Assembly (NCBI RefSeq): GCF_008271805.1
Contig: NZ_VSRY01000140.1
Span: 62,001-126,000 of the forward strand
Source: Streptomyces sp. TRM49041
Lineage (GTDB): Bacteria; Actinomycetota; Actinomycetes; Streptomycetales; Streptomycetaceae
DNA length: 64,000 nucleotides
Direction of reading: 5' to 3'
Under the pieces are notes generated by a model. The model was given only the letters and a program-made list of their open reading frames with translations. It was not told the DNA's origin and did not search any database. Position numbers and translations under genes: made by a program. Below, one piece after another: positions 1 to 8,459 of this stretch (position 1 is its first letter; every line of letters begins with the position of its first letter).

Positions 1-1
1 G

Positions 2-232
2 CCGCATCTGCTGTGCTCGCTGACCGGCTTCCGGCACCCGGACGATCAGCGGGTGCTGGCGCTCGTGTACCTCTACAAGCGGGGCTCCTTCTATCCGTTC
101 GCGCCGGTCACGGGGGTGGAGCGGCGGGACAACGCCCTGGAGTTGCAGGTGCGGGCGCTGCTGGCGGACGAACTGCGGATGGAGCCGGACCTGAGCCGGT
201 GGTTCCCGGTGTGGGGCGCACCGGGGCTCTGA
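2..232 (+). CDS. pspAB: PspA-associated protein PspAB, C-terminal part (cut by window start)
   Basis: The open frame enters from the left edge and ends at TGA 230-232, giving 76 residues. It reads LLCSLTGFRHPDDQRVLALV, then YLYKRGSFYPFAPV, and ends DLSRWFPVWGAPGL. This tail agrees with my memory of the actinobacterial PspAB family (about 190 aa, usually beside an HtpX-type protease in envelope-stress loci). No membrane segment is visible in this part. The start and upstream neighbours lie outside the window, so the family name rests on the C-terminus alone. Confidence 0.72.
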   Translation, partial: PHLLCSLTGFRHPDDQRVLALVYLYKRGSFYPFAPVTGVERRDNALELQVRALLADELRMEPDLSRWFPVWGAPGL

Positions 233-242
233 CGGCCGGCCC

Positions 243-260
243 GGCGGCGCTTCGGCCGCC
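243..260 (+). terminator. Possible hairpin after pspAB
   Basis: A 6-bp GGCGGC/GCCGCC stem encloses the hexaloop GCTTCG, 10 nt after the pspAB stop. There is no U-tract, which is normal for Streptomyces. It is short and could be chance in such GC-rich DNA. Confidence 0.3.
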
Positions 261-414
261 GCGCCCCGAGCCGACCGGGGATCCGTGCAGCTGTACCGGC
301 GGGGCGTGGGGAGGCCGGCGGGGGTAGGGTGACCACCCGCCGGGCCGTTGACCTGCTGTCGACGCGGACAGGACCGGACAGACCGAGACACGTACGGGAA
401 GGCCCGGAGCAGCA

Positions 415-1788
415 GTGGCAGGACGCGCGACATGGGTGTGGCAGAAGCTGTTCACCACACACCCGGCCCGCACGGTCGTCATGGCCTTCGCCGCCGTGAT
501 CCTCGGCGGTACGGCCGTGCTGACGCTGCCCCTCGCCTCCGAGGACGGCGGCGCCACCGGCTTCGTCACCGCGCTCTTCACCGCCACGTCCGCCGTGTGC
601 GTCACCGGCCTGGTCGTCGTCGACACCGGTACGTACTGGAGCGGCTTCGGCGAGGGCGTCATCCTGGCGCTCATCCAGGTCGGCGGCTTCGGCATCATGA
701 CCCTGGCCTCGCTGCTCGGCATCCTCGTCTCCGGCAAGCTGCGGCTCCGCATGCAGCTCACCGCGCAGGCCGAGACCAAGAGCCTCGGCATCGGCGACGT
801 ACGCAGGGTGCTGATCGGCGTCGGCAAGACGACCGCCGCCGTCGAGCTCGCCGTGGGCGCGTGGCTCGCGCTGCGCTTCCGCCTCGGCTACGGCATGCCG
901 ATCGGCGAATCCGTCTACCACGGGGCCTTCCACGCCGTCTCGGCCTTCAACAACGCCGGGTTCGGACTGCGCCCCGACAGCCTCACCATGTTCGCCTCCG
1001 ACCCGTTGGTGACGCTGCCCGTGTCGGTCGCCGTGATCCTGGGCGGTCTCGGCTTCCCCGTCCTGCTGGAGCTGCTCCGGCACCGCGACCGGCGGCGTAC
1101 GACCGGTCGGCGCGGCTGGTCGCTGCACACCAAGCTGACCCTGGTCACGACGGCCGGGCTGCTGCTCACCGGCACCGTGCTGACCTGCCTGCTCGAATGG
1201 GGCAACCCGGGCACGCTCGGCCCGCTCCACTGGGGCGAGAAGCTGCTGAACGGCTTCTTCCACTCCACGATGAGCCGTACCGCCGGCTTCAACGCCATCG
1301 ACATCGGCGCCATGGAGGCGTCGACGCTGCTGATGACCTGCACGCTGATGTTCGTCGGCGGCGGCAGCGCCGGTACGGCGGGCGGCATCAAGGTGACCAC
1401 GTTCGCGGTGCTGGCCGCCGCGATGGTCGCCGAGGCGCGCGGCGAACCGCACTCGATGGTCATGGGTCGCCGCATCGCCCCGCACGCCCTGCGCCAGGCC
1501 CTGACCGTCGCCCTGCTCGGCGTGGGCTTCGTGACAGCCGCCACGCTCGCGCTCCTCACGGTGGTCGAGGCACCCTTGCAGGCGGTGCTGTTCGAAGCCG
1601 TGTCGGCGTTCGGCACGGTCGGTCTGTCCACCGGTATCACCGGTGACCTCCCGGTCTCCGGAGAGCTCATCGTGATTCTGCTGATGTTCGTCGGCCGGCT
1701 CGGACCGGTCACACTCGTCTCGGCGCTCGCACTCCGCGAGCGGACCCGCCGGTACGAGCTACCCGAGGAGCGACCTGTCATTGGGTAA
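415..1788 (+). CDS. trkH: TrkH/KtrB-type potassium uptake channel subunit
   Basis: 457-aa integral membrane protein; it probably forms the K+ translocation pore with the TrkA-type gating subunit encoded next. The TrkH/KtrB pore-loop signatures are visible: TSAVCVTGL (about residue 58), NNAGFG (about 180), MSRTAGFN (about 285) and the last repeat SAFGTVGLSTGI (about 400), with about eight to ten hydrophobic segments between. GTG start at 415. The stop overlaps the trkA start by 8 nt, so the two are co-translated. Length fits the KtrB/TrkH family. Confidence 0.93.
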   Translation: MAGRATWVWQKLFTTHPARTVVMAFAAVILGGTAVLTLPLASEDGGATGFVTALFTATSAVCVTGLVVVDTGTYWSGFGEGVILALIQVGGFGIMTLASLLGILVSGKLRLRMQLTAQAETKSLGIGDVRRVLIGVGKTTAAVELAVGAWLALRFRLGYGMPIGESVYHGAFHAVSAFNNAGFGLRPDSLTMFASDPLVTLPVSVAVILGGLGFPVLLELLRHRDRRRTTGRRGWSLHTKLTLVTTAGLLLTGTVLTCLLEWGNPGTLGPLHWGEKLLNGFFHSTMSRTAGFNAIDIGAMEASTLLMTCTLMFVGGGSAGTAGGIKVTTFAVLAAAMVAEARGEPHSMVMGRRIAPHALRQALTVALLGVGFVTAATLALLTVVEAPLQAVLFEAVSAFGTVGLSTGITGDLPVSGELIVILLMFVGRLGPVTLVSALALRERTRRYELPEERPVIG

Positions 1789-2494
1789 CTACCTGCACAA
1801 CCTGCGCCGCAGGCGCCGTAAGCGCCTCGCCGAACTCGAACCGAGCGACCAGCGCGTCGCCGTCATCGGCCTCGGCCGCTTCGGCAGCTCGCTGGCCTAC
1901 GAGCTGACCCGGCGCGGCTGGGACGTCCTCGGCATCGACACCAGCCACCAGCTGGTCCAGCGGGTCAGCGACGTCCTCACCCACTCGGCCGTCGCCGACT
2001 GCACCGACCCCGAGGTCCTGCAGCAACTCGGCGTGCACGAGTTCACCAGCGCGGTCGTCGGCATCGGTTCGGACATCGAGGCGAGCATCCTCATCGCGTC
2101 GAATCTGCTGGAGGCCGGCGTGCCCAACATCTGGGCGAAGGCCATCAGCCGCCAGCACGGCCAGATCCTGGAGCGGCTCGGCGTCCACCACGTGGTGCTG
2201 CCCGAGCACGAGATGGGCGAGCGCGTCGCACACCTGGTGACGGGCCGGATGCTCGACTTCATCGAGTTCGACGACGACTACGCCCTGGTGAAGACCGTCG
2301 CCCCGGAGATCGCTACCGGCGTCCCACTGGGGGAGAGCGCGGTGCGCAGCAAGTACGGCGTGACGGTCGTCGGCATCAAGCGGCCGGGGCAGGACTTCAC
2401 GTACGCGACGGCCGAGACGGTGATCGAGAAGGGTGACGTCGTCATCGTCACCGGCAAGACGCACGCGGTGGAGTCGTTCGCCGAGCTGAGCTGA
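1781..2494 (+). CDS. trkA: TrkA/KtrA-type potassium channel gating protein (RCK)
   Basis: 237-aa cytosolic regulator of the upstream channel. A basic N-terminus (RRRRRKR) precedes an RCK_N Rossmann domain with the nucleotide loop VIGLGRFGSSLAYEL (about 27-41) and an acidic strand end (GIDTS). An RCK_C domain follows from about 150 to 230. TTG start at 1781 inside the end of trkH (8-nt overlap), the only start giving a full Rossmann fold. Gating by ATP/ADP or NAD(H) is family knowledge, not visible here. Confidence 0.92.
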   Translation: MGNYLHNLRRRRRKRLAELEPSDQRVAVIGLGRFGSSLAYELTRRGWDVLGIDTSHQLVQRVSDVLTHSAVADCTDPEVLQQLGVHEFTSAVVGIGSDIEASILIASNLLEAGVPNIWAKAISRQHGQILERLGVHHVVLPEHEMGERVAHLVTGRMLDFIEFDDDYALVKTVAPEIATGVPLGESAVRSKYGVTVVGIKRPGQDFTYATAETVIEKGDVVIVTGKTHAVESFAELS

Positions 2495-2622
2495 GCCGAG
2501 CTTAGACGAGCTGAGCCGGGCCGGGCCCGGCCTGGCGGACTCCTGGCGCGCGTGGTGCCCGTCGGGTGGATAGCGTGGCAAACCGGACAGGAAATCACTC
2601 ATGAACCATTGAGGGGATCGTC

Positions 2623-3429
2623 ATGGCCGGACAACCCGAGGGCATGCCCTGCTGGGTGGACGCGATGTTCACCGACATCGAGGGCGCCAAGAGTTTCTAC
2701 GGGGACGTGCTGGGCTGGACCTTCGGCGAGGCGCAGACGGAGTACGGCAACTACACGCAGGCGTACGCGGACGGCAAGGCGGTCGCCGCCGTCGTACCGC
2801 CGATGCCGGGCCAGGAGGGCCAGGCGCCGCAGTCCGCCTGGTGCCTGTACTTCGCGTCGCCCGACGTGGAGGCCACCGCGCGCAAGATCCGCGACAACGG
2901 CGGCCAGGTGCTGATGGAGCCCATGCAGGTGGGCGACTTCGGATCGATGCTGCTCGCCCGCGAGCCCGGCGGCACGACCTTCGGCGTCTGGCAGGCCGGC
3001 GTCCACGAGGGCTTCGAGGTGCGGGCCGTGCCGGGGGCGTACTGCTGGGCCGAGGTCTACACGCGGGAGCCGGGGAAGGCGGACGCGTTCTTCCGCGCGG
3101 TCTTCCCTTACAGGGCGCAGCGCATGGAGGACGCGAACATCGACTTCAAGGTCTTCAACCTCGGCGACGCGCCGGTCCTCGGCCGGATGACGATGGACGA
3201 GAACTTCCCGCCCGACGTGCCGCCGTACATCAACGTCTACTTCACCGTCGACGACGTCGACGCGGCGATGGGGCGGGCGACGGCCCGCGGCGCGAAGGTG
3301 CTCTTCGGACCCATGGACAGCCCCTTCGGCCGGTTCGCGGCGCTCCTGGACCCGCAGGGCGCGCCGTTCTCGCTGATCGACGTCAACAGGACCGAGGGCG
3401 AGATGCCCGCCATGACGGAAGAGCCCTGA
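2623..3429 (+). CDS. VOC family protein with two glyoxalase/bleomycin-resistance domains
   Basis: 268-aa soluble protein with two tandem VOC units, about residues 10-125 and 140-260. Each starts with a beta-strand plus Asp/Glu helix (TDIEGAKSFYGDVLGWTF and EVYTREPGKADAFFRAVFPY). The second ends with the family's LLDPQGAPFSLI motif. Such actinomycete proteins are usually annotated as hydroxylase or glyoxalase-like, but the substrate is unknown. ATG at 2623 after GAGGGG. It stands alone; a GGCCGGGCCCGGCC palindrome (2519-2532) in the preceding gap could end trkHA transcripts. Confidence 0.85.
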   Translation: MAGQPEGMPCWVDAMFTDIEGAKSFYGDVLGWTFGEAQTEYGNYTQAYADGKAVAAVVPPMPGQEGQAPQSAWCLYFASPDVEATARKIRDNGGQVLMEPMQVGDFGSMLLAREPGGTTFGVWQAGVHEGFEVRAVPGAYCWAEVYTREPGKADAFFRAVFPYRAQRMEDANIDFKVFNLGDAPVLGRMTMDENFPPDVPPYINVYFTVDDVDAAMGRATARGAKVLFGPMDSPFGRFAALLDPQGAPFSLIDVNRTEGEMPAMTEEP

Positions 3430-3498
3430 GCGGCGGTCCCGGCGAACCCGGCCTACCGTGAAAGTATCCGAAGGCTCCGACCACAGGAGGCGGACGTC

Positions 3499-4194
3499 AT
3501 GACGTTTGTGCAGGTCATCGACTGCCGGACACAGCAGGCCGATGCGCTCAACAAGCTGATGGACAACTGGGTCGAGGCGACCCGGGGCAAGAGGACCGCG
3601 ACTCACTCGATCGTCGCGAAGGACCGCTCGGACTCCGCGCACGTCGTCGAGATCGTGGAGTTCCCGTCGTACGAGGAGGCGATGCGGAACTCGAATCTGC
3701 CCGAGACCGACCGGATCTACCAGCAGATGGTCGAGCTCTGCGACGGAGAGCCGTCGTTCACCGACCTCGACGTCATCCGCGACGAGCAGCTCAACAAGGC
3801 ACTGGCCCGGGACTTCCTGGAGACCATGGTCAACCGGGGCGACCTGGAAGCGGCGTACCAGTTGTGTACCGCGGACTACCGGGAGCACGATCCGTCGCTG
3901 TCCTCGTACGACCTGAGCGTCGACGAGGTCAAGCCGGAGAACAAGGAGATCCTGGACGCGTTCCAGCCGCAGATGACGCTGCACAGCCTGATCGCCGAGG
4001 GTGACGAGGTGTGTGTGCGCTTCTCCTTCCGCGGCCGGCACGTCGCGGCGTACCAGGGACTCGAGGCCACCGGCCGGGATGTCGCCGGCACGGGCCACGC
4101 GACCTTCCGCTGCTCGGGCGGCAGGCTCGCGGAGAGCTGGTGGAACGTCGACGACCTCGGCCTCATGAAGCAGCTGGGCGCCGTCGAGGCGTGA
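3499..4194 (+). CDS. ABM-like plus SnoaL-like (ester-cyclase-type) fusion protein
   Basis: 231-aa soluble protein. The N-terminal ~95 residues (FVQVIDCRTQQADALNKLMD, then HVVEIVEFPSYEEAM) look like a dimeric alpha/beta barrel of the monooxygenase type. Residues about 105-228 look like a SnoaL/ester-cyclase NTF2 fold (ALARDFLETMVNRGDLEAAY, then a FSFRGRH strand and ESWWNVDDLGLMKQLG). The two-fold layout is seen in uncharacterised actinomycete proteins; no substrate can be inferred. ATG at 3499 preceded by CAGGAGGCGG. Confidence 0.75.
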   Translation: MTFVQVIDCRTQQADALNKLMDNWVEATRGKRTATHSIVAKDRSDSAHVVEIVEFPSYEEAMRNSNLPETDRIYQQMVELCDGEPSFTDLDVIRDEQLNKALARDFLETMVNRGDLEAAYQLCTADYREHDPSLSSYDLSVDEVKPENKEILDAFQPQMTLHSLIAEGDEVCVRFSFRGRHVAAYQGLEATGRDVAGTGHATFRCSGGRLAESWWNVDDLGLMKQLGAVEA

Positions 4195-4468
4195 GGGCGG
4201 GCACCGGCCCCAGGGGGTGTACGCCACACGGCGGCGCCCCCTTCGCCGTGCCCGCCCGGGTGGCGGCCCGGCGCGCGTCGTCGTGGGGGCCGATCGGCAT
4301 GCTCCAGGGGCCCGAAGGGCCTGTCCGCGACCCACGGCACGGGCTTCGCTGGAGGTGCGGGCCCGTACACCTGGGCGCGCGAGCTGCGGAAGCGGAACGC
4401 GAGGAGATGAGCCCCATGCGCACACCCAGGACAGTCTGCCGCGACGTCGGCGAGGGCGGTGCGTCGCG

Positions 4469-4996
4469 ATGATCCGCGTGCTCGTCGGATACGCGACGGC
4501 ACACGGCTCCACACTCAGCGTCGCCGAGCGCGTCGCCACCCGTCTGGCGGAGGCCGGGGCGGAGGTGGAGACCAAGGAGCTGACCGCCGTGTCGGCCGGG
4601 GACCTGGCCGCCAACGACGCGTATGTGATCGGCAGCGCAGTGCACGACATGGCCTGGCTGCCCGAGGCACGGGACTTCGTCGACGCCCACACGGACGCGC
4701 TCACCGGCCGTGCCCTGTGGATCTTCAGCGTCGGCATGCCGGACGCCCTGCCGGGCCCGCGCAGGACCCTCGCCGGAATGGAGGAGAAGAAGATCGTCGG
4801 GGCCCTGCGGGAGCGGCTGCGCCCGCGCGGTCACCGTCTGTTCTCCGGTGTCATCCGCCCGGAACACCTCTCCGGGCCGGCCCGCCTGAAGATGAGGGCC
4901 ATGGGCGTGCGGTACGGCGACTACCGTGACTGGGCCGCCGTCGACGGTTTCGCCCACGAGATCGCCGAGGCCCTCCACACGGTGGACTCGTCCTAG
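4469..4996 (+). CDS. Flavodoxin domain protein (HemG-like)
   Basis: 175-aa cytosolic flavoprotein. The N-terminal strand and phosphate loop VGYATAHGSTLSVAERVA (about 5-22) is the FMN-binding signature; DAYVIGSAVHDMAWLPEA (about 51-68) is the second flavin loop. ATG 4469 puts this motif at the N-terminus as in relatives; the frame is open further upstream but lacks homology. The 274 nt before it (4195-4468) show no supported gene. Related proteins are redox carriers or menaquinone-dependent protoporphyrinogen oxidase-like; the partner is unknown. Confidence 0.82.
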   Translation: MIRVLVGYATAHGSTLSVAERVATRLAEAGAEVETKELTAVSAGDLAANDAYVIGSAVHDMAWLPEARDFVDAHTDALTGRALWIFSVGMPDALPGPRRTLAGMEEKKIVGALRERLRPRGHRLFSGVIRPEHLSGPARLKMRAMGVRYGDYRDWAAVDGFAHEIAEALHTVDSS

Positions 4997-5148
4997 GCTA
5001 GGCCGGGGCCCGCGGCGGGGTGCCGCTCGGCGGACTCACCGCGTCCGACGCTTCGGTGAGCGCGTCATGTGCGATGACGCCGCACCGACCGGGGCGCTGG
5101 CGTGTGCGCGCCGGAGTGCGCGATCGGGCGATCAGGGGGAGGGCGGCG

Positions 5149-5751
5149 ATGCGGACGGTGCGGAGTGTGCGGAGGGTGCGGGACGTGGCGGGCGGGTGGC
5201 TGGTCACGGCGGTGATGATCACGGTGGCGCTGCCCCTCGCCGGTGCGTCGTGGGGGCAGGCCGTCGTCGTCGCGCTGCCCGTGGCCACCGGCATGGCGGT
5301 GGTGTGGGCGGTGGTGGACGCGCTCCGCGAGCGGCGACGCCCGGCGGACCCGGACGGCGCCGCCGAGGCGGTGCCCGCGCCATGGGCCCGGGACCTGCCG
5401 CCCGCCGGGCCCCCGCCGCCCCTCGACGTGACCGGCAGCCTCGGCGGGACCGGCTTCCGCGTCCGCAGGGCGGACGGGCGGACGGTGCTGGACATCGGAG
5501 GGCGGGAGTTCGCCGTCGGACCGGACATCCGGCTGCGGTACCGGCAGCGGGTGCTGCGGAGGTCGGTGCTGACCGTCGAGCGGCCCGGGGAGCCACCGTT
5601 CGTCCACCGCTACCGGCTGCCCCGGGCCGCCCGCACGGGCCTGTTGTTCGACTTGACGTACGACGTGTTCACGGCCGAGGAAGACGACGACGGCCTGTGG
5701 CTGGTCCACACCCTCGGCGGTACGTCGAACTGGTGCGACACCGAGGACTGA
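5149..5751 (+). CDS. Two-helix membrane protein of unknown function
   Basis: 200-aa protein with two hydrophobic helices near the N-terminus (about 16-33 and 38-58). A cytoplasmic, Arg/Asp-rich domain with predicted beta-strands (GTGFRVRRADGRTVLDIGGR, then YRQRVLRRSVLTVERPG) follows. ATG at 5149 is preceded by GGGGGAGG, a better start than the upstream in-frame ATG at 5020. It converges on the MerR gene with a 29-nt gap. I do not recognise the family. Confidence 0.65.
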   Translation: MRTVRSVRRVRDVAGGWLVTAVMITVALPLAGASWGQAVVVALPVATGMAVVWAVVDALRERRRPADPDGAAEAVPAPWARDLPPAGPPPPLDVTGSLGGTGFRVRRADGRTVLDIGGREFAVGPDIRLRYRQRVLRRSVLTVERPGEPPFVHRYRLPRAARTGLLFDLTYDVFTAEEDDDGLWLVHTLGGTSNWCDTED

Positions 5752-5780
5752 CCCGCAGCCGCAGGACCGCCGCGCCCCGG

Positions 5781-6227
5781 TCAGACCGCCGGGCCGAGGC
5801 CGCGCCGCAGGGCCGTGGCGAAGTCCTCGGCCGTCTCCAGGTGGACGCGCAGCGTCTCGCAGCGGGCCTCGACGACCTTCCGGTACGTGTCCAGGCGCTC
5901 GCGCAGCCGCCGCCGCTCCTCGTCCTCCGGCGGGTCTTCGGTCGCGGCGAGCCGGTCGGTGATCGCCAGCAGGTCCCGCATCTCGTCCAGCGAGAAGTCG
6001 AGCGGCCTCATACGTCGGATGACCATGAGCCGCTCGACGTCGGCGGCGGTGTACAGCCGGAAGCCGCCCTTGCTGCGGGCGGACGGCGCGGCGAGGCCCA
6101 TGACCTCGTAATGGCGGATGGTGCGCAGCGAGAGACCGGTCCGCGCGGCCACCTCGCCGATCCGCATGTGCCGCCACCGGTCGTCCGCCGTCGCCCGGTC
6201 CTCCGCCGTCGCCTGGTCGTCCGCCAT
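5781..6227 (-). CDS. MerR family transcriptional regulator
   Basis: 148-aa one-component regulator. The winged HTH (MRIGEVAARTGLSLRTIRHY) starts at about residue 21 and is followed by SARSKGGFRLYTAADVERL and a coiled-coil dimerisation helix (about 75-140). No Cys cluster for metal or redox sensing is present. The last part (LEEDFAT-like helix) is strikingly close to the MerR at 27363-27770, roughly three quarters identical by eye, so the two are paralogues. The first 20 residues may be dispensable, since an internal Met at residue 21 also fits. Confidence 0.88.
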   Translation of the reverse strand: MADDQATAEDRATADDRWRHMRIGEVAARTGLSLRTIRHYEVMGLAAPSARSKGGFRLYTAADVERLMVIRRMRPLDFSLDEMRDLLAITDRLAATEDPPEDEERRRLRERLDTYRKVVEARCETLRVHLETAEDFATALRRGLGPAV

Positions 6228-6397
6228 CGCCGCGCCCGCCTGCTCTCTCCGCCGTTCACGCGTCCGTGCTGAGGCTCCTCACCTTACGTACGCACATGGC
6301 CTGCTTCGCGGCGTTCACCGCCCGCGTGCCGTCCGCGCCGCTCAGCGGTGCGTCCGGCATCCGGTTGCGAACGTAGTTCGAAGAGCGGCAGCGCTCG

Positions 6398-6841
6398 TCA
6401 TACGTCCACGGTCACGGCGCACGACCATCCGTAGGGGTCCGGCGCCATGTGCAGCTCGTTCCAGGAGACGGCCTTCGGTACGGACCCGGTGATCCGCACC
6501 CGCGCGAGCCGGGCGACCGCGAGGCGTACGTCGAGGTCCCCGTCGGTGGTCTCGACCTCGACGTCCACGGGCACCTCGCCGTGGACGTCGAGCCGGAACA
6601 CGACCTCCTCCAGGAGATCGGCGAGGAGGTCGTCGTCGCTGACCTCGGCGAGGCGAAGCCGCCATACGGCGTCCGCGTGCGCGGCCGACACGTCGGCGAA
6701 GCACTCCACGAGCCCGAGCACCGCCTCGCCGAGACACTGCTCCCGGCTGCCGCCCCACGCCTCGATGCGCACGTCGGCGGTGTGCGGCACCGACCGGTGT
6801 CCGCCCTCGCCCGGGAGCCGTACGGGAGTCTCACCGCCCAT
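6398..6841 (-). CDS. Archease, RtcB RNA-ligase activator
   Basis: 147-aa small acidic protein. The archease hallmarks are GHRSVPHTADVRIEAWG at the N-terminus (His and Asp metal ligands), SDDDLLADLLEEVVFRLDV in the middle and the C-terminal KAVSWNELHM ... GWSCAVTVDV. Archeases promote guanylylation and multiple turnover of RtcB in tRNA splicing or RNA repair. The gene follows the PEBP gene by 11 nt, so it is probably co-transcribed. Its likely partner rtcB lies 3 kb away on the same strand. ATG 6841 is the start directly before the conserved region. Confidence 0.86.
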   Translation of the reverse strand: MGGETPVRLPGEGGHRSVPHTADVRIEAWGGSREQCLGEAVLGLVECFADVSAAHADAVWRLRLAEVSDDDLLADLLEEVVFRLDVHGEVPVDVEVETTDGDLDVRLAVARLARVRITGSVPKAVSWNELHMAPDPYGWSCAVTVDV

Positions 6842-6852
6842 GGCGACGCACG

Positions 6853-7326
6853 TCAGCGCTGGTACATGCCCACGAGGGTGCCGCTGGCGAGCTCCCGCCG
6901 CTCGACGGCCTCGTGCACCTGGTCCGCGGTGGGCGCGTCGGGCAGTACGACGGGCTCCCGGAGGGCGTAGAGCCGGAAGAAGTACCGGTGTGCCTCGTCC
7001 CCGGGCGGCGGGTGCGGCCCGCCCCAGCCGCGCTGGTGGAACCCGTTGACCAGCTCGGTCCCGCCCTCCGGGACATGCCCCTGGTCCATGCCGTCGGTGT
7101 GCGGGTCGATGCCGACCATCACCCAGTGGACGAAGGTGCCCGACGGGGCGTCGGGGTCCTCGCAGAGAAGCACCAGCTCGCTGGCGTCGTCCGGCACTCC
7201 GGACCAGGTCAGCGGAGGGTGCTCGTTCTCGCCCTCGAACGCGTAACGGCGCGGGATGGGCGTGTGGTCGCCGAACGCGGAACTCATCAGATCGATACCG
7301 GCCATGTCGCCCGCAGTACCCGCCAC
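6853..7326 (-). CDS. YbhB/YbcL-type PEBP (Raf-kinase-inhibitor-like) protein
   Basis: 157-aa cytosolic protein of the phosphatidylethanolamine-binding family. It has the ligand-pocket motif LLCEDPDAPSGTFVHWV (about 55-71), the GWGGPHPPPGDEAHRYFF block (about 100-118) and the C-terminal SGTLVGMYQR. Bacterial members have no well-defined role. It leads a two-gene unit with archease (11-nt gap). MAGTAGDMAGIDL may start at 7326 or at the internal Met 8. Confidence 0.87.
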   Translation of the reverse strand: MAGTAGDMAGIDLMSSAFGDHTPIPRRYAFEGENEHPPLTWSGVPDDASELVLLCEDPDAPSGTFVHWVMVGIDPHTDGMDQGHVPEGGTELVNGFHQRGWGGPHPPPGDEAHRYFFRLYALREPVVLPDAPTADQVHEAVERRELASGTLVGMYQR

Positions 7327-7703
7327 ATGGACCGGTATGCGCGGAGATTCTCCAAAAAATCATGATTCGACATGGTTCGTATCACTCTGACGGAGGTAGC
7401 CTACTTATAGACCTACGGGATGAGCGAGGGAGTTCAACCGGAGTAGCCGACTTTGGCAGGAAGCCTCGGTTTCCGCTGGGGCCGACGTCGACGGTTGGGC
7501 TGAGAGGCCCGAAGGCCGGGAGACCGGCTGGAAGGCGACCCCCAGAACCTGATCCGGACAATACCGGCGCAGGGAGCCCGTCTCGTAGGTCGCCTCATGC
7601 CTTATGGCTCATCACTCGCGCCACCGCCGTGCCCTCCTGGCCGACGGTGGCGTTGTCGTCGGCGACGTATCGCAAACGCGGGCCGCACTGCCGCTGCCCG
7701 CAG
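7327..7703. other. 377-nt intergenic stretch holding a riboswitch-like element but no supported gene
   Basis: The left part (7350-7410) is AT-richer than its surroundings and may hold promoters for the leftward PEBP gene and rightward riboswitch transcript. 7470-7580 holds the TPP-riboswitch-like core. 7581-7703 runs into the 3' end of the convergent methyltransferase gene. Short frames after the riboswitch (ATG 7597, ATG 7604) lack a ribosome binding site and protein-like composition. Confidence 0.7.
7470..7580 (+). promoter_or_regulatory. TPP (THI-box) riboswitch-like element without a downstream thiamine gene
   Basis: The core matches the thiamine pyrophosphate aptamer: CTGAGA at 7500-7505, preceded by a GGGGCC arm (about 7478) that can pair with GGCCC after it (P2). 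A CCG...CGG hairpin lies in P3. The pyrophosphate-side half ACCTGATCCGG starts at 7547 and is followed by ACAAT, the returning ACCGG arm, and CGCAGGGAG to about 7575. I could not pair a convincing P1 stem, and two near-invariant positions differ from the usual GGATCATGCC. It may therefore be degenerate. No thi gene follows; the next gene downstream is convergent. Confidence 0.7.
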
Positions 7704-8426
7704 TTACTGCCGCACCCGCTCCAGCCATCCGCCCGGGTGGCACGTCAGCCCGTACCGCTCCAGATCGCGCCGCTGCCGGAAACCGGCCCCCTCGGGCGTG
7801 CCGAGCCAGTTCCGTACGGCGGGCTGGACACCGCCCGGCATGTCCGGCGGCCGCAGCTCCGGTACGTCCACGATGCCGTCCTCGACCACGAAGAACCCGC
7901 CGACCGGCACCAGAGGCGCGAAGTGCCGCAGTGCCGCCGTCGTCGTGTCGTACGTGTGCAGGGTGTCCTCCACGACCAGGCACCGCGCCCCGGCCGGGAC
8001 CGCCGCACCCGCGCGCCGGGCCGTGCCCGGGTCCGTGATGTCGCCCTCCAGCAGTGTGATGTCCCGCTCGTACGCCGGGTCGGCGCCGGCCAGGGCCTCG
8101 CGCGCCTTGTCCTGGCGCAGGTCGAGCGTGACGACCCGGACGTCCTCCGGGACCCGGCCGTACCCGGCGAGGGCGCGCAGCCGGTCGCGGAACCACAGGG
8201 CGGACCCGCCGAAGTGCGTACCCAGCTCCACGACCACCTGGCTGCGCGACAGCCACATCAGGTGCTCCATGAGGCGCAGGTCCTCGGGGAACTTCTTGAT
8301 CCGCACCCCGGCGTAGACGTCGCGGACGTGTTGCCGCTCCCTCGCCCTCCAGTACGCGCCGACGCTGTCGTCCAACGCCGCCGCCACGCGTGGCGGCAGC
8401 GCTTCACTCTCATGGGCGTCCTCCAC
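7704..8426 (-). CDS. CmcI-family SAM-dependent methyltransferase/hydroxylase-like protein
   Basis: 240-aa soluble protein. Residues about 62-80 (SQVVVELGTHFGGSALWF) form the SAM-binding glycine loop. VVTLDLRQDKA (about 100) and LVVEDTLHTYDTT (about 155) match the CmcI/rhamnosyl O-methyltransferase family (cephalosporin hydroxylase CmcI-like). The first helix region (KKFPEDLRLMEHLMWL) is also typical. GTG start at 8426 with a weak ribosome binding site. No biosynthetic partners lie next to it; the substrate is unknown. Confidence 0.75.
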   Translation of the reverse strand: MEDAHESEALPPRVAAALDDSVGAYWRARERQHVRDVYAGVRIKKFPEDLRLMEHLMWLSRSQVVVELGTHFGGSALWFRDRLRALAGYGRVPEDVRVVTLDLRQDKAREALAGADPAYERDITLLEGDITDPGTARRAGAAVPAGARCLVVEDTLHTYDTTTAALRHFAPLVPVGGFFVVEDGIVDVPELRPPDMPGGVQPAVRNWLGTPEGAGFRQRRDLERYGLTCHPGGWLERVRQ

Positions 8427-8459
8427 GCAGACGAGCGAACCACGCTCCGGAAGAGGTGT

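Noticed and set aside
91..1485. 464-aa - strand frame across trkH
   Set aside because: Shadow of trkH; the + strand protein has all pore motifs and the antisense product is low-complexity.
2599..4737. 712-aa - strand frame
   Set aside because: Antisense of the VOC, SnoaL-like and flavodoxin genes; Arg/Val/Asp-rich with no domain.
7607..7703. Short - strand frame reading RYVADDNATVGQEGTAVARV
   Set aside because: Looks protein-like and could be a gene remnant, but is only about 30 codons, without a start, and I recognise no family.
7597..8316. Long + strand frame starting just after the riboswitch
   Set aside because: It is Arg/Pro/Ser-rich, has no ribosome binding site and runs antisense through the methyltransferase gene, whose motifs are clear.
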